Source: Zygnema cylindricum (Eukaryota > Streptophyta > Zygnematophyceae > Zygnematales > Zygnemataceae). From it: 64,000 nt of DNA. Below are positions 1-10,749 of the stretch, in pieces. The translations under genes and the position numbers were made by a program. Positions within the stretch are counted from its first letter, which is position 1, and each line of letters opens with the position of its first letter. The stretch is taken from contig JBBHKE010003290.1 in the NCBI GenBank assembly GCA_037447655.1, positions 47,636 through 111,635 of the forward strand. Reading direction: 5' to 3'. The notes under the pieces are model-generated. The model made no database searches. It saw nothing but the letters and a program-made list of their open reading frames with translations, and was not told the DNA's origin.

Positions 1-145
1 CCAATTTCACTGTCACACTAATTTTGGCAAATACTGAACCGGATTTACCCAAGAATAAACTAAGTCCTGAACAGCTCTCTCTCTCTCTCTCTCACAACCC
101 GTAAATAGAGAGGACTAAAGCTTCCCAAAAAACAACACTCCCCTA
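1..145 (-). mobile_element. Copia-A 3' LTR, partial
   Basis: Read on the minus strand this begins TGTTGTTTTTTGGGAAGC directly after a purine-rich tract (about 146-152) that follows the RNase H coding end. It contains a (GA)n microsatellite at about 79-102. It runs off the left edge of the window. A second, inverted copy of the same stretch lies at 10613-10749, which confirms it as a repeat end. The LTR family differs from the other LTRs in the window. Confidence 0.7.
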
Positions 146-159
146 AAGTTTTAGACTCA

Positions 160-860
160 CTAGTCACTCAACCCACATGCATCCCTATTGAATTTTAATT
201 TGGGTGCGGGCAAAGGTTTTGTCATCATGTCACCAACCATTTGCTCATCAGGTAAATAACTCAACTTCAGGCTTTTTCCCATCACCTTCTCTCTCACAAA
301 ATGCAACTTGATGTCAATGTGCTTACTCTTAAAGTGATGGCTTGGATTAGATGCAATTGTTATGGTTGCCTGATTATCACACCACACTATTTGAGGACCA
401 AATTGCATTATGGGAAGCTCTTGGAGGAGAGACTTTACCCAGAGCAACTCGTTAACTGCCGAGCTGGCACCATATACTCAGCCTCCATGGTAGACTGAGC
501 CGTTACCTTCTAAAGTTTGCTACTCCAGCAGCAAGTTCCACTGCCGATCTTCAGAATGTATCCGGTGGTGGAGCATCAGCTAGGCATATCTCCGTAGCTC
601 GCATCGCTCCATGTATAAATTTTGACTTCCTCTCCACCGAGAGAGAGTCTAAGGTTTCGAGTTTCTGCAAGATAACGAAGAAATCTCTTTGCTGCCTCAT
701 AGTCCGACTTCCTCGGATTTTGCAGGCTTCGGCTCAAAGCTCCAACCGCCGCTGCGATATTCGGACGAGTACAGTTCATGAAATAAATGAGGCTTCCGAC
801 AATCTGCCTGTAAGTAATGGAGGACATAGAATCTGCCTCCCCTGTTTTCAAGAAATCATT
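160..860 (-). pseudogene. Copia-A pol C-terminal part: end of RT and RNase H
   Basis: The minus strand encodes the end of a Ty1/copia polyprotein. The connection region shows YRQIVGSLIYFMNCTRPN, followed by WSDASYGD (first RNase H aspartate region), a broken central part, then VWCDNQATI and the C-terminal FVREKV and MMTKPLP motifs. The frame is broken between about 450 and 576. The upstream part of the same gene resumes at 9279, because Copia-B (861-9278) is inserted inside it: codons for a TGEADSM stretch end here and the VLVDD stretch starts beyond. RNase H would degrade the RNA strand during reverse transcription. Decayed and non-functional. Confidence 0.9.
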
Positions 861-2038
861 TGAAATTCTATGGGTTACATTGCCACACAGAATTCGCAGG
901 TCCAAAAGAAGCTAATCTAGATAGTGCCGACTCCAACTTGATATAAACCCAAATGACTGACCCCTTGACAATCAGAACCCCAATATAGCTTCACCATTGT
1001 GAAATAACACTTTCTGTGTGCTCAGTTCCACCACAGAATGCAAAGTTAGAATATGAGATTTGAACACATTCACCCACTTTGACTTTCCCTAAAAAATGCA
1101 GCCACCCAGGCAGGCAAAGATTATAACCGACTACACCCTTGTGTAGCTTGGACTCCCCTAAGTGTGTAGCAAAAAGAATTACTGAAAATAGTCAACTGAA
1201 TTGATAGTTATGGCTGGCCAAAGTTTGCCATTTATACAAGGTGCTCTCTGGGAGAGGCATCTACCTACCAAAAATATTCTAAGTCCTAAAACCCCTCTCT
1301 AAGCCCCCTAGTACTAAGGTACGAACCAATAACAAATTAGTAAAGTACATAAAGGTACAGGTACAGGTGTACCTTTTGTACGACCATCGTACGATATGGC
1401 CAAAATGTTGACAAATGCCATATCAAGATTTGTTTCGTATTATCCCCGGATATGCCGCAAGCCAATGTAATGTTGCCACGTGTCAATTGACGCGGCGGTG
1501 ACCGCAAACCGCCAAAAACATACTGCGCGATCTCGGCGTTTATTGCGGCCGTCAGATCTAGACCGGCATTCAATTGTAGCTGTCAAAAATTGGTGTGCGG
1601 TATTTGTTTCGCTATCGAAACAAATGCGCGGTATCCGTTCTGTCCCCTTACCGTACTCCGAACTAAACAAAAATGTATCTATGCACTAAGCATATATTTC
1701 TCGTTATCCGAATTAGTCTACGTGTTACTATTTATATAATTATCAAACCCTAGATTAGTTACAGTATTCCTAGACTTCACGGTTAAATAATTACTACGGG
1801 TTACTTGAGGGACAGCAGGTACCAGGATCAATTCCTGGGTCCGTCAATATTCCTTTTAGTAAATTTATATTTATCTACACCTGTCTCTTCGGAGAGTTTA
1901 GGCAGCCATGGCTTTAGCTCCCTTTCCAGCCTTCAGTGACTACAACAAGTGTGGGGGCTTGGAGAAGGGAGTTAGAGGCAGACTGCCTCTACTCTTTTTC
2001 TATCTAATAAAGACCTAGAAAATACCCAAATATCAACA
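861..2038 (-). repeat. Copia-B 3' LTR
   Basis: Minus-strand LTR of about 1.18 kb starting TGTTGATATTTGGGTATTTT and ending GAATTTCA. Going along the minus strand it contains a short GAGGCAG/CTGCCTC hairpin, a longer hairpin around GTTGTAGTCACTGAAGG, GCCATGGC, an antisense tRNA-like unit (about 1755-1856 on the plus strand), a GTTTCG/CGAAAC hairpin (about 1600-1625) and the GTAC cluster (about 1345-1400). The spurious ORFs at 1337-1689 lie in this LTR and are not genes. Confidence 0.85.
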
Positions 2039-2052
2039 CTCCCCTTATTTTC

Positions 2053-3924
2053 TAGTCTACTTTTTTTCAACTCTTACAAACAAAATAAACAAAACACTCC
2101 CTCCCCTTTTTCCTTTTTCTTTTCCTTTTCTTTTTATATAACTTAAGAAAAATGCTCTCGTATTTAAAACAATGCATTAGATGAAATGAAATAATAATTG
2201 CATCACACATTTCATTTAGCATCCCACTTATCATAAATCTGAGCAAAGATTTTATCCACCTCATCTCTTTTCCATCCACACTAAATCCACTTTCCCTCTT
2301 GCAATTCAAATAACCAGCCCCATCTCCAATCTGCAACACACACCCTGAGGCTAACCCTTTTACATGCACACATTCATAAATGTCATCACTCCCTTTAGTG
2401 ATGTCAAACCCATTACCCCCAAAACATGAACTTTCCTCACTCTCTCCCATGGATTTCTTTCCACTCTCACTTTCTAAATTTATTCCCAATAAATATTTCT
2501 CCTCCCCTAAACCTTTCATTAAATCTTCCTCTTCTTCCTTATCCTTTAATATCCCTTCTAGTTTCACTTTTCCCATTTCCTCCGAATCCGTTGAAGTCTC
2601 CCTTTCCGACCAGTTTTCTAATTCGAAAATACTTATGAAATTATCCTCATTAATTTTATTTTTCCCGTTTTCACTTATGGATCCTAGATCTGACTTTCTC
2701 ATTTCTAAGTAATATAGTTTACACTCATCGACATCCTCAAGTACCTCCTCTGTCTTTACTTCCCTTATACCTCCAAAAGCACACTGTTGCCTTTGTGGAA
2801 TTTCAGTGTACTTTTCTCTCTTCCCCATTCTACCAATGTGAAGAAGCTCCCAGATTTCTTCATCCTCTTTCTCCTCTTCCCCTTCTTCCTCCTCATTCAC
2901 ACTCCAACTTCTAAGTTCTTCCAAACGAGGAGACTCCTCCATATGGTGACCTTTTCTCTACAAAAAAAGCAAACCCCTTTTTCCAAAGCTCCCCTTTCTT
3001 TTCTTCTCCCTCAATTTCCACCAAAGTTTCGATAAGGTTTACCTTTGTCTTTCTTCCTCTCATCACGCTTCCGCTCGTCACCGCCGTTCCTCTCATCACG
3101 TTTCCGCCAGTCACAAACAGTTGTAAATGCAGTCACCCTGTCACTTCCCCTACGAAGCTCCAAGGTGCTTTCCCTCACAAGTATTATCCCCATGGTGATG
3201 CTCCAAGTCCACGAGGAACCATCCATTCCCTGCATACGGTAAATGATGTCTTCGTACTCATCTGGGAGTTTTATGATTAGTGTATTAATCTTTCTCTCCT
3301 CAGATTCTACATATCCCGCACTAGAATGCTCAACATATAACGCAGCAATATCATTGCAAAACTCTATTATGCTACCGCCTTTATAAACATAGGCCTCTAT
3401 TTCTGGTTTAACTAACTGCTGCCTCTGTATAGTGTCACTCTTATAAATCTAAATTAGTGTTTCCCAAATTTCCGAAGACTTGATTAGACTTAAAAGAGTG
3501 ATAGCTATGGACTTAGACACATATCTAAGAATGAGATATTTTGCTATAGTGTTTTTATATTCCCAAAATTTCCTATCATTTTCTTCAGTTTTTGATTCAG
3601 TTACAGCCCCCACAAGTGGAACCGTAGGTGAGAGCCTAGTTCCCCTCACCATAGGTGTCCGTTTATCCTTCTCCCATTTTTCCCTTTCCACGAAAATGGT
3701 TAACCCTTCACCTTCCGTTGAATCTGAACTTTGGTTGGTTTTCTGGGCAGCCTCAGATGATTCTACATAGTGAGCACCTCCAAAGCCTGGTGGCGGACAC
3801 CTCACTTGTCCCGAAACAATTCCCCATAAGTGCTTCTCGAAAAGCAATCCCTCCATTGTAAACTCCCAATAAGTGAAGTCTGTTCCATCGAACATAGGCA
3901 CCCAAGATGGTGGGCCCATAACGT
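2053..3924 (-). pseudogene. Copia-B gag with remodelled RNase H-derived tail
   Basis: Gag starts in or just before the PBS (MGPPSWVP at about 3922-3900) and continues with the copia Gag signature MFDGTDFTYWEF and LWGIVSG. Stops and frameshifts break it between 3000 and 3450. A second ORF, 2942-2067, is rich in acidic residues and lysine and contains QQCAFGGIREVK; towards its end are faint RNase H traces (NGFDITK, CVLQIGDGAGYLNCKRE, RWIKSLL) followed by a KKKRKRKRKK tail. Protease, integrase and RT are absent. The same fused layout recurs in Copia-F. This looks like a Gag-only (TR-GAG-like) non-autonomous element that must borrow enzymes in trans. Confidence 0.7.
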
Positions 3925-3925
3925 G
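3911..3925 (-). other. Primer-binding site of Copia-B (initiator tRNA-Met anticodon arm)
   Basis: Directly after the 5' LTR end the minus strand reads CGTTATGGGCCCACC. GTTATGGGCCCA is complementary to the conserved anticodon stem-loop of eukaryotic initiator tRNA-Met (TGGGCCCATAAC), not to a tRNA 3' end. This is the half-tRNA priming mode known for Drosophila copia. Confidence 0.8.
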
Positions 3926-4493
3926 AAATTCTATAGGCTCCATTGCAACACAAAATTCCCTGGTCCAAAGGAAGCTAATCTTGATAGTGCCGACTCCAAC
4001 TTGATATAAACCCAAATAACTAACCCCTTGACAATCACAACCCCAATATAGCTTCACCCTTGTGAAATAAGACTTTCTGTGTGCTCAGTTCTACCACATA
4101 ATGCAAAGTTAGAATATGAGATTTGGACACATTCACCCACTTTGACTTTCCCTAAGAAATGCAGCCACCCAGGCAGGCAAAGAGTCTGACCGACTACACC
4201 CCTGTGTAGCCTGGACTCCCCTGAGTCCGCAGCAAAAAGAATCACTGAAAATGGTCAACTGAGTTGATAGTTATGGCTGGCCAAAGTTTGCCATTTATAC
4301 AAGGTGCTCTCTGGGAGAGGCAACTACCTACCAGAAATATTCTAAGTCCTAAAACCCCTCTCTTAGCCCCCTAGAACTAAGGTACGAAGGTTGTAAAGTA
4401 CATAAAGGTACAGGTACCGGTGTACCTTTTATACGACCATCGTACGATATGGCCAAAATGTCGACAAATGCCATATCCAGATTTGTTCCTCTT

Positions 4494-5591
4494 ATAAATT
4501 CTATGGGCTCCATTGCCACACAAAATTAGCAGATCTAAAAGAAGCTAATCTAGATAGTGCCGACTCCAAGTTTATATAAACCCAAATGAATGATCCCTTG
4601 ACAATCAAAACCCCAATACACCTTCACCCCAGTGAAGAGAAGACCTTCTGTGTGCTTAGTTCCACCACAGAATGCAAAGCTTGAATATGTGTTTTGGACA
4701 ATATTCCCCACTTTGACTTTCCCACTGAATAAGTGCAACCCTGGCACGCAAAGACTTTGACCGACTACACCCCTGTGTAGCTTGGACTCCTCTGAGTCCG
4801 CATCAAAAAGAATCACTGGATTTGCTCACCCGAGCATTAAGTTATGGCTGGTCAAAGATGACCTTTATAGTTACAAGCTCTTTTAGAGAAAGGTACCTAA
4901 ATATCACTAAGTCTTGGTCTGCCTACTCACGACTACCTACTACTAAACCCTAGTCCAATAGAAACACTATATGTTACAAGAAGGTACGATGGGCGATGTA
5001 TTTATTGTACGGCCATTGTATGATATGGTCTACAAGGTGACATTTGCCAAATCGGGAGCCATGGTTCCTCCTCCCATCTTCTCCAATATCAAATAATGTG
5101 GCGCCACATGGCACCGCTTGAGGCTATCCCCAAAGGCCGCTGAAAGCTTATTGTGGGTGGCAGCTGTAATGGCGGTCGTCCGATCAGTTGTATTTATACG
5201 GCTTCGATTCGCTTCCATGCATGAATTGATTAATGCGCGTTTTCATTAGTCTACTGCGAATTAGTCCTTTAGATCAATAGATATATATGCGTGAAACATA
5301 TCATGTGTATTGTTTCGTTAGTGCCTTTATGGATAAGGCGTATGTCTACATAATAATCTGCAGACCCTAGTTTAAATCTGGCCAGATGCACTATTTTACT
5401 AAAACTAGTAAAATACCTTCTAATTCATTCTGCCTCCTTCTAAATGACGCAGGAGCCATGGTCTGCCTTTGATCCTCTCTTTCTCTCTCTTTACATTCTA
5501 ACTAAAATATAGAAGTGAACTATTAATTACCTTTTTCCGACACTCTATTTATTTTTCCAATACAGACCTAGAAAATACAAAAAATTCAACA
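4494..5591 (-). mobile_element. Solo LTR nested in the 5' LTR of Copia-B
   Basis: A complete LTR of 1,098 bp of the same family (minus orientation, starts TGTTGAATTTTTTGTATTTT at 5591) interrupts the Copia-B LTR. Compared with the intact 3' LTR of Copia-B, sequence breaks after GATTTGTTCCT and resumes with ATCCCCGGATATGCCGC. The flanks CTCTT and CTTTT are a 4/5 target duplication. It carries its own antisense tRNA-like unit near 5330-5410. No coding sequence. Confidence 0.8.
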
Positions 5592-5981
5592 CTTTTATCC
5601 CCGGATATGCCGCAAGCCAATGTAATGTTGCCACGTGTCAATTGACGTGGCGGTGACCGCAAACCGCCAAAAACATACTCCGCGATCTCGGCGTTTATCG
5701 CAGCCGTCAGATCTAGACCAGCATTCAATTGTAGCCGTCGCAAATTGGTGTGCGGTATTTGTTTCGCTATCAAAACAAATGCATTGTATCCGTTCTGCCC
5801 CCTTACCGTACTCCGTACTAAACAAAACTGTATGTATGCACTAAATATATATTTCTCGTTAAACAAATTAGTCTACGTGTAACTATTTATATAACTAGTA
5901 AATCAACGCCCGTTACACAGGCATGTACCCTGTCCAGTTTATCATGTCCGTACTGCGGACCCACAGCAGCGTCACGTTGTG

Positions 5982-6546
5982 CTACACTGTCAATCGCTAT
6001 TACCGTAGAAGTTTTTTTAGCGTATAAGAATAATTACAGTGGTGTACGCTAATTAAGAATTTGAAAATTTTGAAAAAAAACATACATTCTAATTGTTTAA
6101 TAATTCTAATTTGGGTCTTTGAAAAAAATACATGCCGGTCGCAAATATGCTTACACTAATAGAGGTACTTGTACAAAATCTGACATATCTTACACAAATC
6201 GTACGTTCACACAGACGAAACGTGGTTGTTGGACGAATATGTGCGAACGTAATATTTGACTGCCCGATTTCATCTCCTTTTTAGAGCTCATATTATCATG
6301 CGTCCGCGGCTACTAAACATAATGAATTGTACTATTTCACTTAAAAGGTAAGATGTTGTACGGTTTGACACTGAATATACATCACACTATTTAAACGATG
6401 ACGTACTTTCGTTTTGTACGGTACCTTGAAAAAAACCCTAAATGGCGTACAGAAAAAAAAAGAATAAGCTACGCTATTGGAGAATTAAAAGAAAAAAAAA
6501 CAGGACGGTATTAGCGTACACTACACTAATAGCGATTGGCGGTGTA
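5982..6546. mobile_element. TA-flanked inverted-repeat element 1 (MITE)
   Basis: The left end is CACTGTCAATCGCTATTA and the right end is the inverse of CACCGCCAATCGCTATTA; both are flanked by TA. Length is 565 bp. The interior is AT-rich and non-coding. It splits the minisatellite array. Related ends occur at 6785-8398, 48953-49573, 49909-50401 and 28926-29142. Confidence 0.75.
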
Positions 6547-6784
6547 GCGGTACAACAGTCTGTACCGCTGACGCACGGTAACGTCACGTTGTGCCAGCGG
6601 TACGGCGGTCTGTACAGCTGACGCACGGCAACGTCACGTTGTGCCTCCGGTACGGCCGTCTGTACTGCTGACAAACGGCAGCGTCACGTTGTGCCAGCGG
6701 TACGACGATCTGTGATGCTGACGCACAGCAACGTCACGTTGTGCCTCCGGTACGGCGGTTTGTACCGCTGATGCACGGCAACGT
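6547..6784. repeat. 50-bp minisatellite, left array
   Basis: About five copies of a roughly 50-bp unit (GCCAGCGGTACGGCGGTCTG, then a CGCTGACGCACGGCAACGTC segment, then ACGTTGT). Units are GC-rich, unlike the AT-rich surroundings. A single degenerate copy at about 5935-5981 lies left of the first MITE, so the MITE landed inside the array. Confidence 0.9.
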
Positions 6785-8398
6785 TACACCGCGAATCATT
6801 ATTAGTGTCAAATTTTAAATAGTGTTGAAGATAATTTACCGTAAATGATGTTAATTAAGAATATGATTTTTTTTTTAATGTGTATTGTAATTTTGGCTTA
6901 ATGCTAATTTGGGAACAGAAAAAAAGAAATATTTTCCGTACGATTGTATACATTAACATATTTATTCGTACAAAATATTATAAATTGTACGCCGTCGTGA
7001 AATTAAAATATCCGTACATGTCAGACTAATTTACTTGTCAGACTAATTCCGATTTTTGAGCGCACGTTCTGTAGAAATTAATGGTTTTAAGTATTTTCTA
7101 GGTCTGAATAGAAAGAAAGAAGCCGAGGCAGTCTACCTCTAACTACTCTCTCCAACTCTCAAACTTGTCGCAGTCACTGAGAAATCGGAGAGGAAGCTAG
7201 AGCCATGGCTACCTAGGCTATCCTGAGGTTTACGGGAAATTTATATTAGTTCGGGTTTATTTATTTAAAAGGTTTGTTTGTGCCGCCGGCAGGAATTGAT
7301 CCTTGTACCTACCGGCCGGCAGATAGGGAATAGCCGGTAGCCTTAGCCGTTAAGTCTAGGAGTCATGATACGTAGTACAGAGTTTGATAGTTATTTAAAT
7401 ATGTATACGTCCGATTATTCATTTAACTATAATAGATTACGGGATACATAGATCCGGTAATATATAATGTACAGATTACGGTACGGACTATAAATCAATA
7501 CCGCGCATTTGTTTCGTAAATGAAACAAATACCGCACATGTATTTATTACGGCTACGATTAAATTAGATTCTAATCGGACGGCCGCAATTAGCGCCGAGA
7601 TCGCGGAGGAAGTTTTCGGCGGTTTGTGGCCATCGCCACATCAGATGACGCGTGGCGAAATTTCGTTGGATCGTGGAATCCCGGGGATTATGGCATCGAA
7701 TCCGGATATGACATGTGTCAACATTTAGGCCTTGTCGTACAATGTCCGTACCTAAAGTACACCGGCAGCCGTACTTTTGCGTACGAAACTCAATTCTGAT
7801 TGGTTCCGTATATCAATAGATAGAGTCTGTGAGAGAGATAGGACTTAGAAAAATTAGGAGATAGGACCCTCTCTCCCAGAGAGCTTTTGTACAAAAGGTC
7901 AACTTTGACCCTCCATAACTTACTGCTCAGGGGAGCAAATTCAGAGATTCTTTTTGCTATCGACTCAGGGGAGTCTTGTCTTCACAGGGGTGAAGTTGGT
8001 CAGAGTTTTTGTCTGTCAGGGTGGCAGTTATTTTTGCAGAAACACAAAGGGGTCAGGGTTATCCTAGAGGCTTCTTGGAAGCTGTCCACTCTGAGGACTT
8101 ATGGAGGTCTCAGAGTTTCACGTTCCCATGCGTGCGCATCTTATTTATTTATTTTTTTGTAAATTTTTCACTTGAAAAGGTACATTTATGTACGGTCTAA
8201 CATCAATCGTACACCACGCTATTTAGATCTTATTGTACATTCATCTTTTACGCTATGTTGTACAGTACCTTAATTTTGTAGGGTACCTTAATTAACGTCG
8301 AGGACAAATTAAAATTATGTGTCCTATTTGAGGAAAGAAATCAAAATTTTAAGAACCCAAATTAGAGTTATTGACACTAATAACGATTTCTCCGTGTA
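6785..8398. mobile_element. TA-flanked inverted-repeat element 2, carrying a solo LTR
   Basis: The left end CACCGCGAATCATTATTAG and the inverted right end (about 8375-8396) mark a second MITE. Removing the solo LTR and one target-site copy leaves about 558 bp, close to the 565 bp of element 1. Minisatellite units continue on both sides. Confidence 0.75.
7070..8120 (+). mobile_element. Solo LTR of the Copia-C family with perfect target duplication
   Basis: A 1,051-bp LTR starts TGTAGAAATTAATGG and ends CAGAGTTTCA. It is bounded by CGTTC at 7065-7069 and 8121-8125. It contains the antisense tRNA-like unit (about 7275-7372), the GTTTC/GAAAC hairpin (7507-7532) and five GTAC sites (about 7737-7790). 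Apparent ORFs inside are not genes. It is the deepest, hence latest, insertion of the left nest. Confidence 0.92.
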
Positions 8399-8895
8399 CA
8401 TTGTGCCAGCCGTTTGGCGGTCTGTAAACCGACGGTTGGCAACGTTATTTTACGTTAGTAGTACGGCGGTCTGTACATGACGGTTGGCAATGTTAGATTA
8501 CGCCAGCCGTACAACGGTCTGCACACCGACATTTGGCAATGTTAGATTATGACATCCGTACGGCAGTTCGCACACCGACGGGTAACAATATTAGGTTACG
8601 CCAACAGTACGGCGGTCTGCACATCGACGGTTGGCAATGTTAGATTACGCCAACCGTACGGCGATCTGCACACTGACGGGTGGCAATGTTAGGTTTCACC
8701 AACCGTAATGTTAGGTTTCACCAACCGTACGGCGCTCTGCACACCGACAGTTGGTAGTGTTAGAGTATGCCTGCCGTACGGTAGTCTACACACCGACAAC
8801 TGGCAATGTAAAATTACGCCATCCGTACAGCGGTACGGGCGGCAGTGTTACATTGTGCCAGCCGTACGGCTGTCCGTACCGCGGATGGACGGAAA
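8399..8895. repeat. 50-bp minisatellite, right array
   Basis: About nine to ten diverged copies of a 49-50-bp unit (core GCCAACCGTACGGCGGTCTG followed by CACACCGACGGTTGGCAATG and TTAGATTAC). They run in the same direction as the left array and continue it after MITE 2. ORFs read through the array have no protein-like character. Confidence 0.9.
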
Positions 8896-9283
8896 AAATC
8901 GGTGACAGACACACCGCCTACCGCCTATATAAGGCTTCGCAAAGGGGCGAACAACGTTCCCTTATTTATATGCTGATTATCAAACCCTAGATGTTTTAAC
9001 AGTATTCCTAGACTTAACGGTTAAAGTTAACGGCTACGGGTTACTTGAGGGACGGCTGGTACCAGGATCAATTCCTAGGTCCGTCAACATTTCTTTTAGT
9101 AAATCCATATTTATCTACACCTGTCTCTCCGGAGAGCTTAGGCAGCCATGGCTTTAGCTCCCTTTCCAGCCTTCAGTGACTACAACAAGTGTGGGGGCTT
9201 GGAGAAAGGAGTTAGAGGCAGACTGCCTCTACTCTTTTTCTATCTAATAAAGACCTAGAAAATACCCAAATATCAACATCATC

Positions 9284-10610
9284 AACCAAAACACCACCAT
9301 CCGTTTCCGTACCCTCCAACTTCTGCTTGAATTCCATAAGGGTGGCACTCCCCTTTGCTTCTGACATGCCAAACTTTTCTAGCATTTTCCCGATTGCTAC
9401 TTTCTGAGTTAAATAAATAATTCTCTGTTTCCTGTCTCTTTCTACCTGAATTCTTAGAATATACTTAGCCTCACCCAAGTCCTTCATTTCAAACCGGGAA
9501 TTCAAAGCTGCTTTTATTTTATTAATCTCATTGATAGATTTTCTAATCAACATTAAATCATCTACATACACTGCCACATAAATCACTCCATCCTCACCTT
9601 GCATTACATAAAGTGAGTGATCTGAACTAATCTTGGTAAAGCCAAGATTGGTTAAAAACTCATCTAACTTCAGGTTCCATTGTCTCGGAGCTTGTTTCAA
9701 GCCATAGAAGGACTTCAACGGTTTACAGACCAGATTTTCTTTCTTTTTTTTTGCATACCTCTTTGGCTGCTTCATATAATTTTTTTTCTCCAAATCACCA
9801 TGCAAGAAAGTTGTCTTAACGTCCATTTGATGCAATTCCATATCCTCTATTGCAGCAAGAGACAACGAAACTCTAACAGTAGGAAAGCGAACCACAAGAG
9901 AGAACGTCTCCTCATAATCAATACCCTTCTTCTGGCTAAATCCCTTTGTAACCAGTCTAGCTTTATATCTCTCAATTGTATTATCAAGATTCAATTTTAA
10001 TTTGAAGACACAATTACAACCGATAGCTTTCCAGTTTGGTGGGAGCTCCACAAGTTCCCAAGTTTGGGCTTCCATAATTGATTATATCTCGTCATTTGCA
10101 GCTGAGATATAATGATCCTTTTCAGGAACAGGAAAATCTTCCTGAATAGAAAGCAGCTCCCCTTTGCTTGCAGAAAAAGCACTCTCCACTCGATCGCCTC
10201 GAAGGCGGCTACTTTGCCTACTTCCCCCCGGAAAATCTGACGCAAGAACGGTTGGTCCCCTAGTCAGCTGCAGAGGGCGTGGATTGGTGGGAAGATCAAG
10301 AGAAAGAGAAGATCCGAAAAGAGGATCTGACAGCCCAAAGGCATTTGCGAAAGAGGTAGAGGAAGGGGAAGAAGATGGAGTAAAAGGTACCTGCTCAAGA
10401 ATGATATACTCTTGTATTTTATCTTTTCTTTCAGTTGCATCCATACTAAAAACATCCACAGATTGAGTCTCTTCTTTAATCTGAATAATATTGGTTGTCT
10501 GAAGGCATCCTCTTTGAGGATTATACACACTATAATTGCGAAGTTGTCGGCGGCTGTCTCCCAGCCCAACATTCCAGGCTCTGGACAGAAAAGTTCGTGC
10601 ATGGTTGGCC
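9284..10610 (-). pseudogene. Copia-A pol: integrase-RT linker and reverse transcriptase
   Basis: The segment 10610-10082 encodes the end of integrase (VYNPQRGCLQTTN) and a Ser/Pro-rich linker; 10075-9284 encodes the copia RT with [45 protein letters not shown] and the catalytic YVDD (VYVDDLML). It ends at VLVDD, where Copia-B is inserted; the remainder is at 860-160. A stop and frame change separate linker and RT. The element lacks gag, protease and most of integrase, being cut at about 10610 against an inverted LTR fragment. Confidence 0.88.
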
Positions 10611-10612
10611 TT

Positions 10613-10749
10613 GCTATTTTTGGAAAGCTTTAGTCCTCTATATTTCTGGGTTGTGAGAGAGAGAGAGAGAGAGAGCTATTCAGGACTTAGTTTAATTTTG
10701 GGTAAGTCCGGTTCAGTATTTGCCAGAATTAGTGTGACAGTGAAATTAG
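10613..10749 (+). repeat. Inverted Copia-A LTR fragment
   Basis: This stretch (AAAGCTTTAGTCCTC, a GA microsatellite, AGGACTTAG, then ATTAGTGTGACAGTGAAATT) is the reverse complement of positions 1-125. It lies in opposite orientation to the adjacent Copia-A pol, so it records a rearrangement and is not that element's own 5' LTR. Copia-C begins immediately after it. Confidence 0.8.

Larger units (their letters stand above)
5893..8962. mobile_element. 3-kb minisatellite-bearing block inserted in the Copia-B LTR
   Basis: The Copia-B LTR sequence stops at 5892 and resumes at 8963. A 9-bp TATTTATAT occurs on both sides (5884-5892 and 8963-8971) but only once in the intact LTR (about 1730), as expected for a transposition target duplication of Mutator-like length. 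Inside is a 50-bp-unit tandem array that is itself interrupted by two TA-flanked inverted-repeat elements. No transposase ORF and no convincing terminal inverted repeat were found, so the class is unknown. Confidence 0.55.
861..9278 (-). mobile_element. Copia-B, non-autonomous LTR retrotransposon with nested insertions
   Basis: The element reads on the minus strand: 5' LTR (9278 to 3926, interrupted), PBS (3925-3911), internal region (3910-2053), polypurine tract (2052-2039), 3' LTR (2038-861). The flanks TCATT (856-860) and TCATC (9279-9283) form a 5-bp target duplication with one mismatch, and the copia pol gene of Copia-A is continuous across them. The internal region holds gag and a remodelled tail but no protease, integrase or reverse transcriptase. 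It has the same organisation as Copia-F at 54986-59359. Confidence 0.85.

Noticed and set aside
1337-1689. Overlapping ORFs recurring at 1337-1689 and 5549-5866, and similar ones at 11167-11511, 16576-16920, 51689-51934, 55299-55738 and 58534-58973
   Set aside because: They recur because they lie at homologous positions in LTRs. Frames on both strands are open at once and copies break differently, so they are not genes.
2380-3035. Plus-strand ORFs rich in Ser, Pro and Phe
   Set aside because: Mirror of the acidic/lysine-rich Copia-B tail ORF on the minus strand.
8404-8880. CRISPR-like array
   Set aside because: Units are contiguous 50-bp tandem repeats without unique spacers, in a eukaryotic context.
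8708-8990. Two ORFs reading through the minisatellite
   Set aside because: Produced by the repeat periodicity; overlapping frames are equally open.
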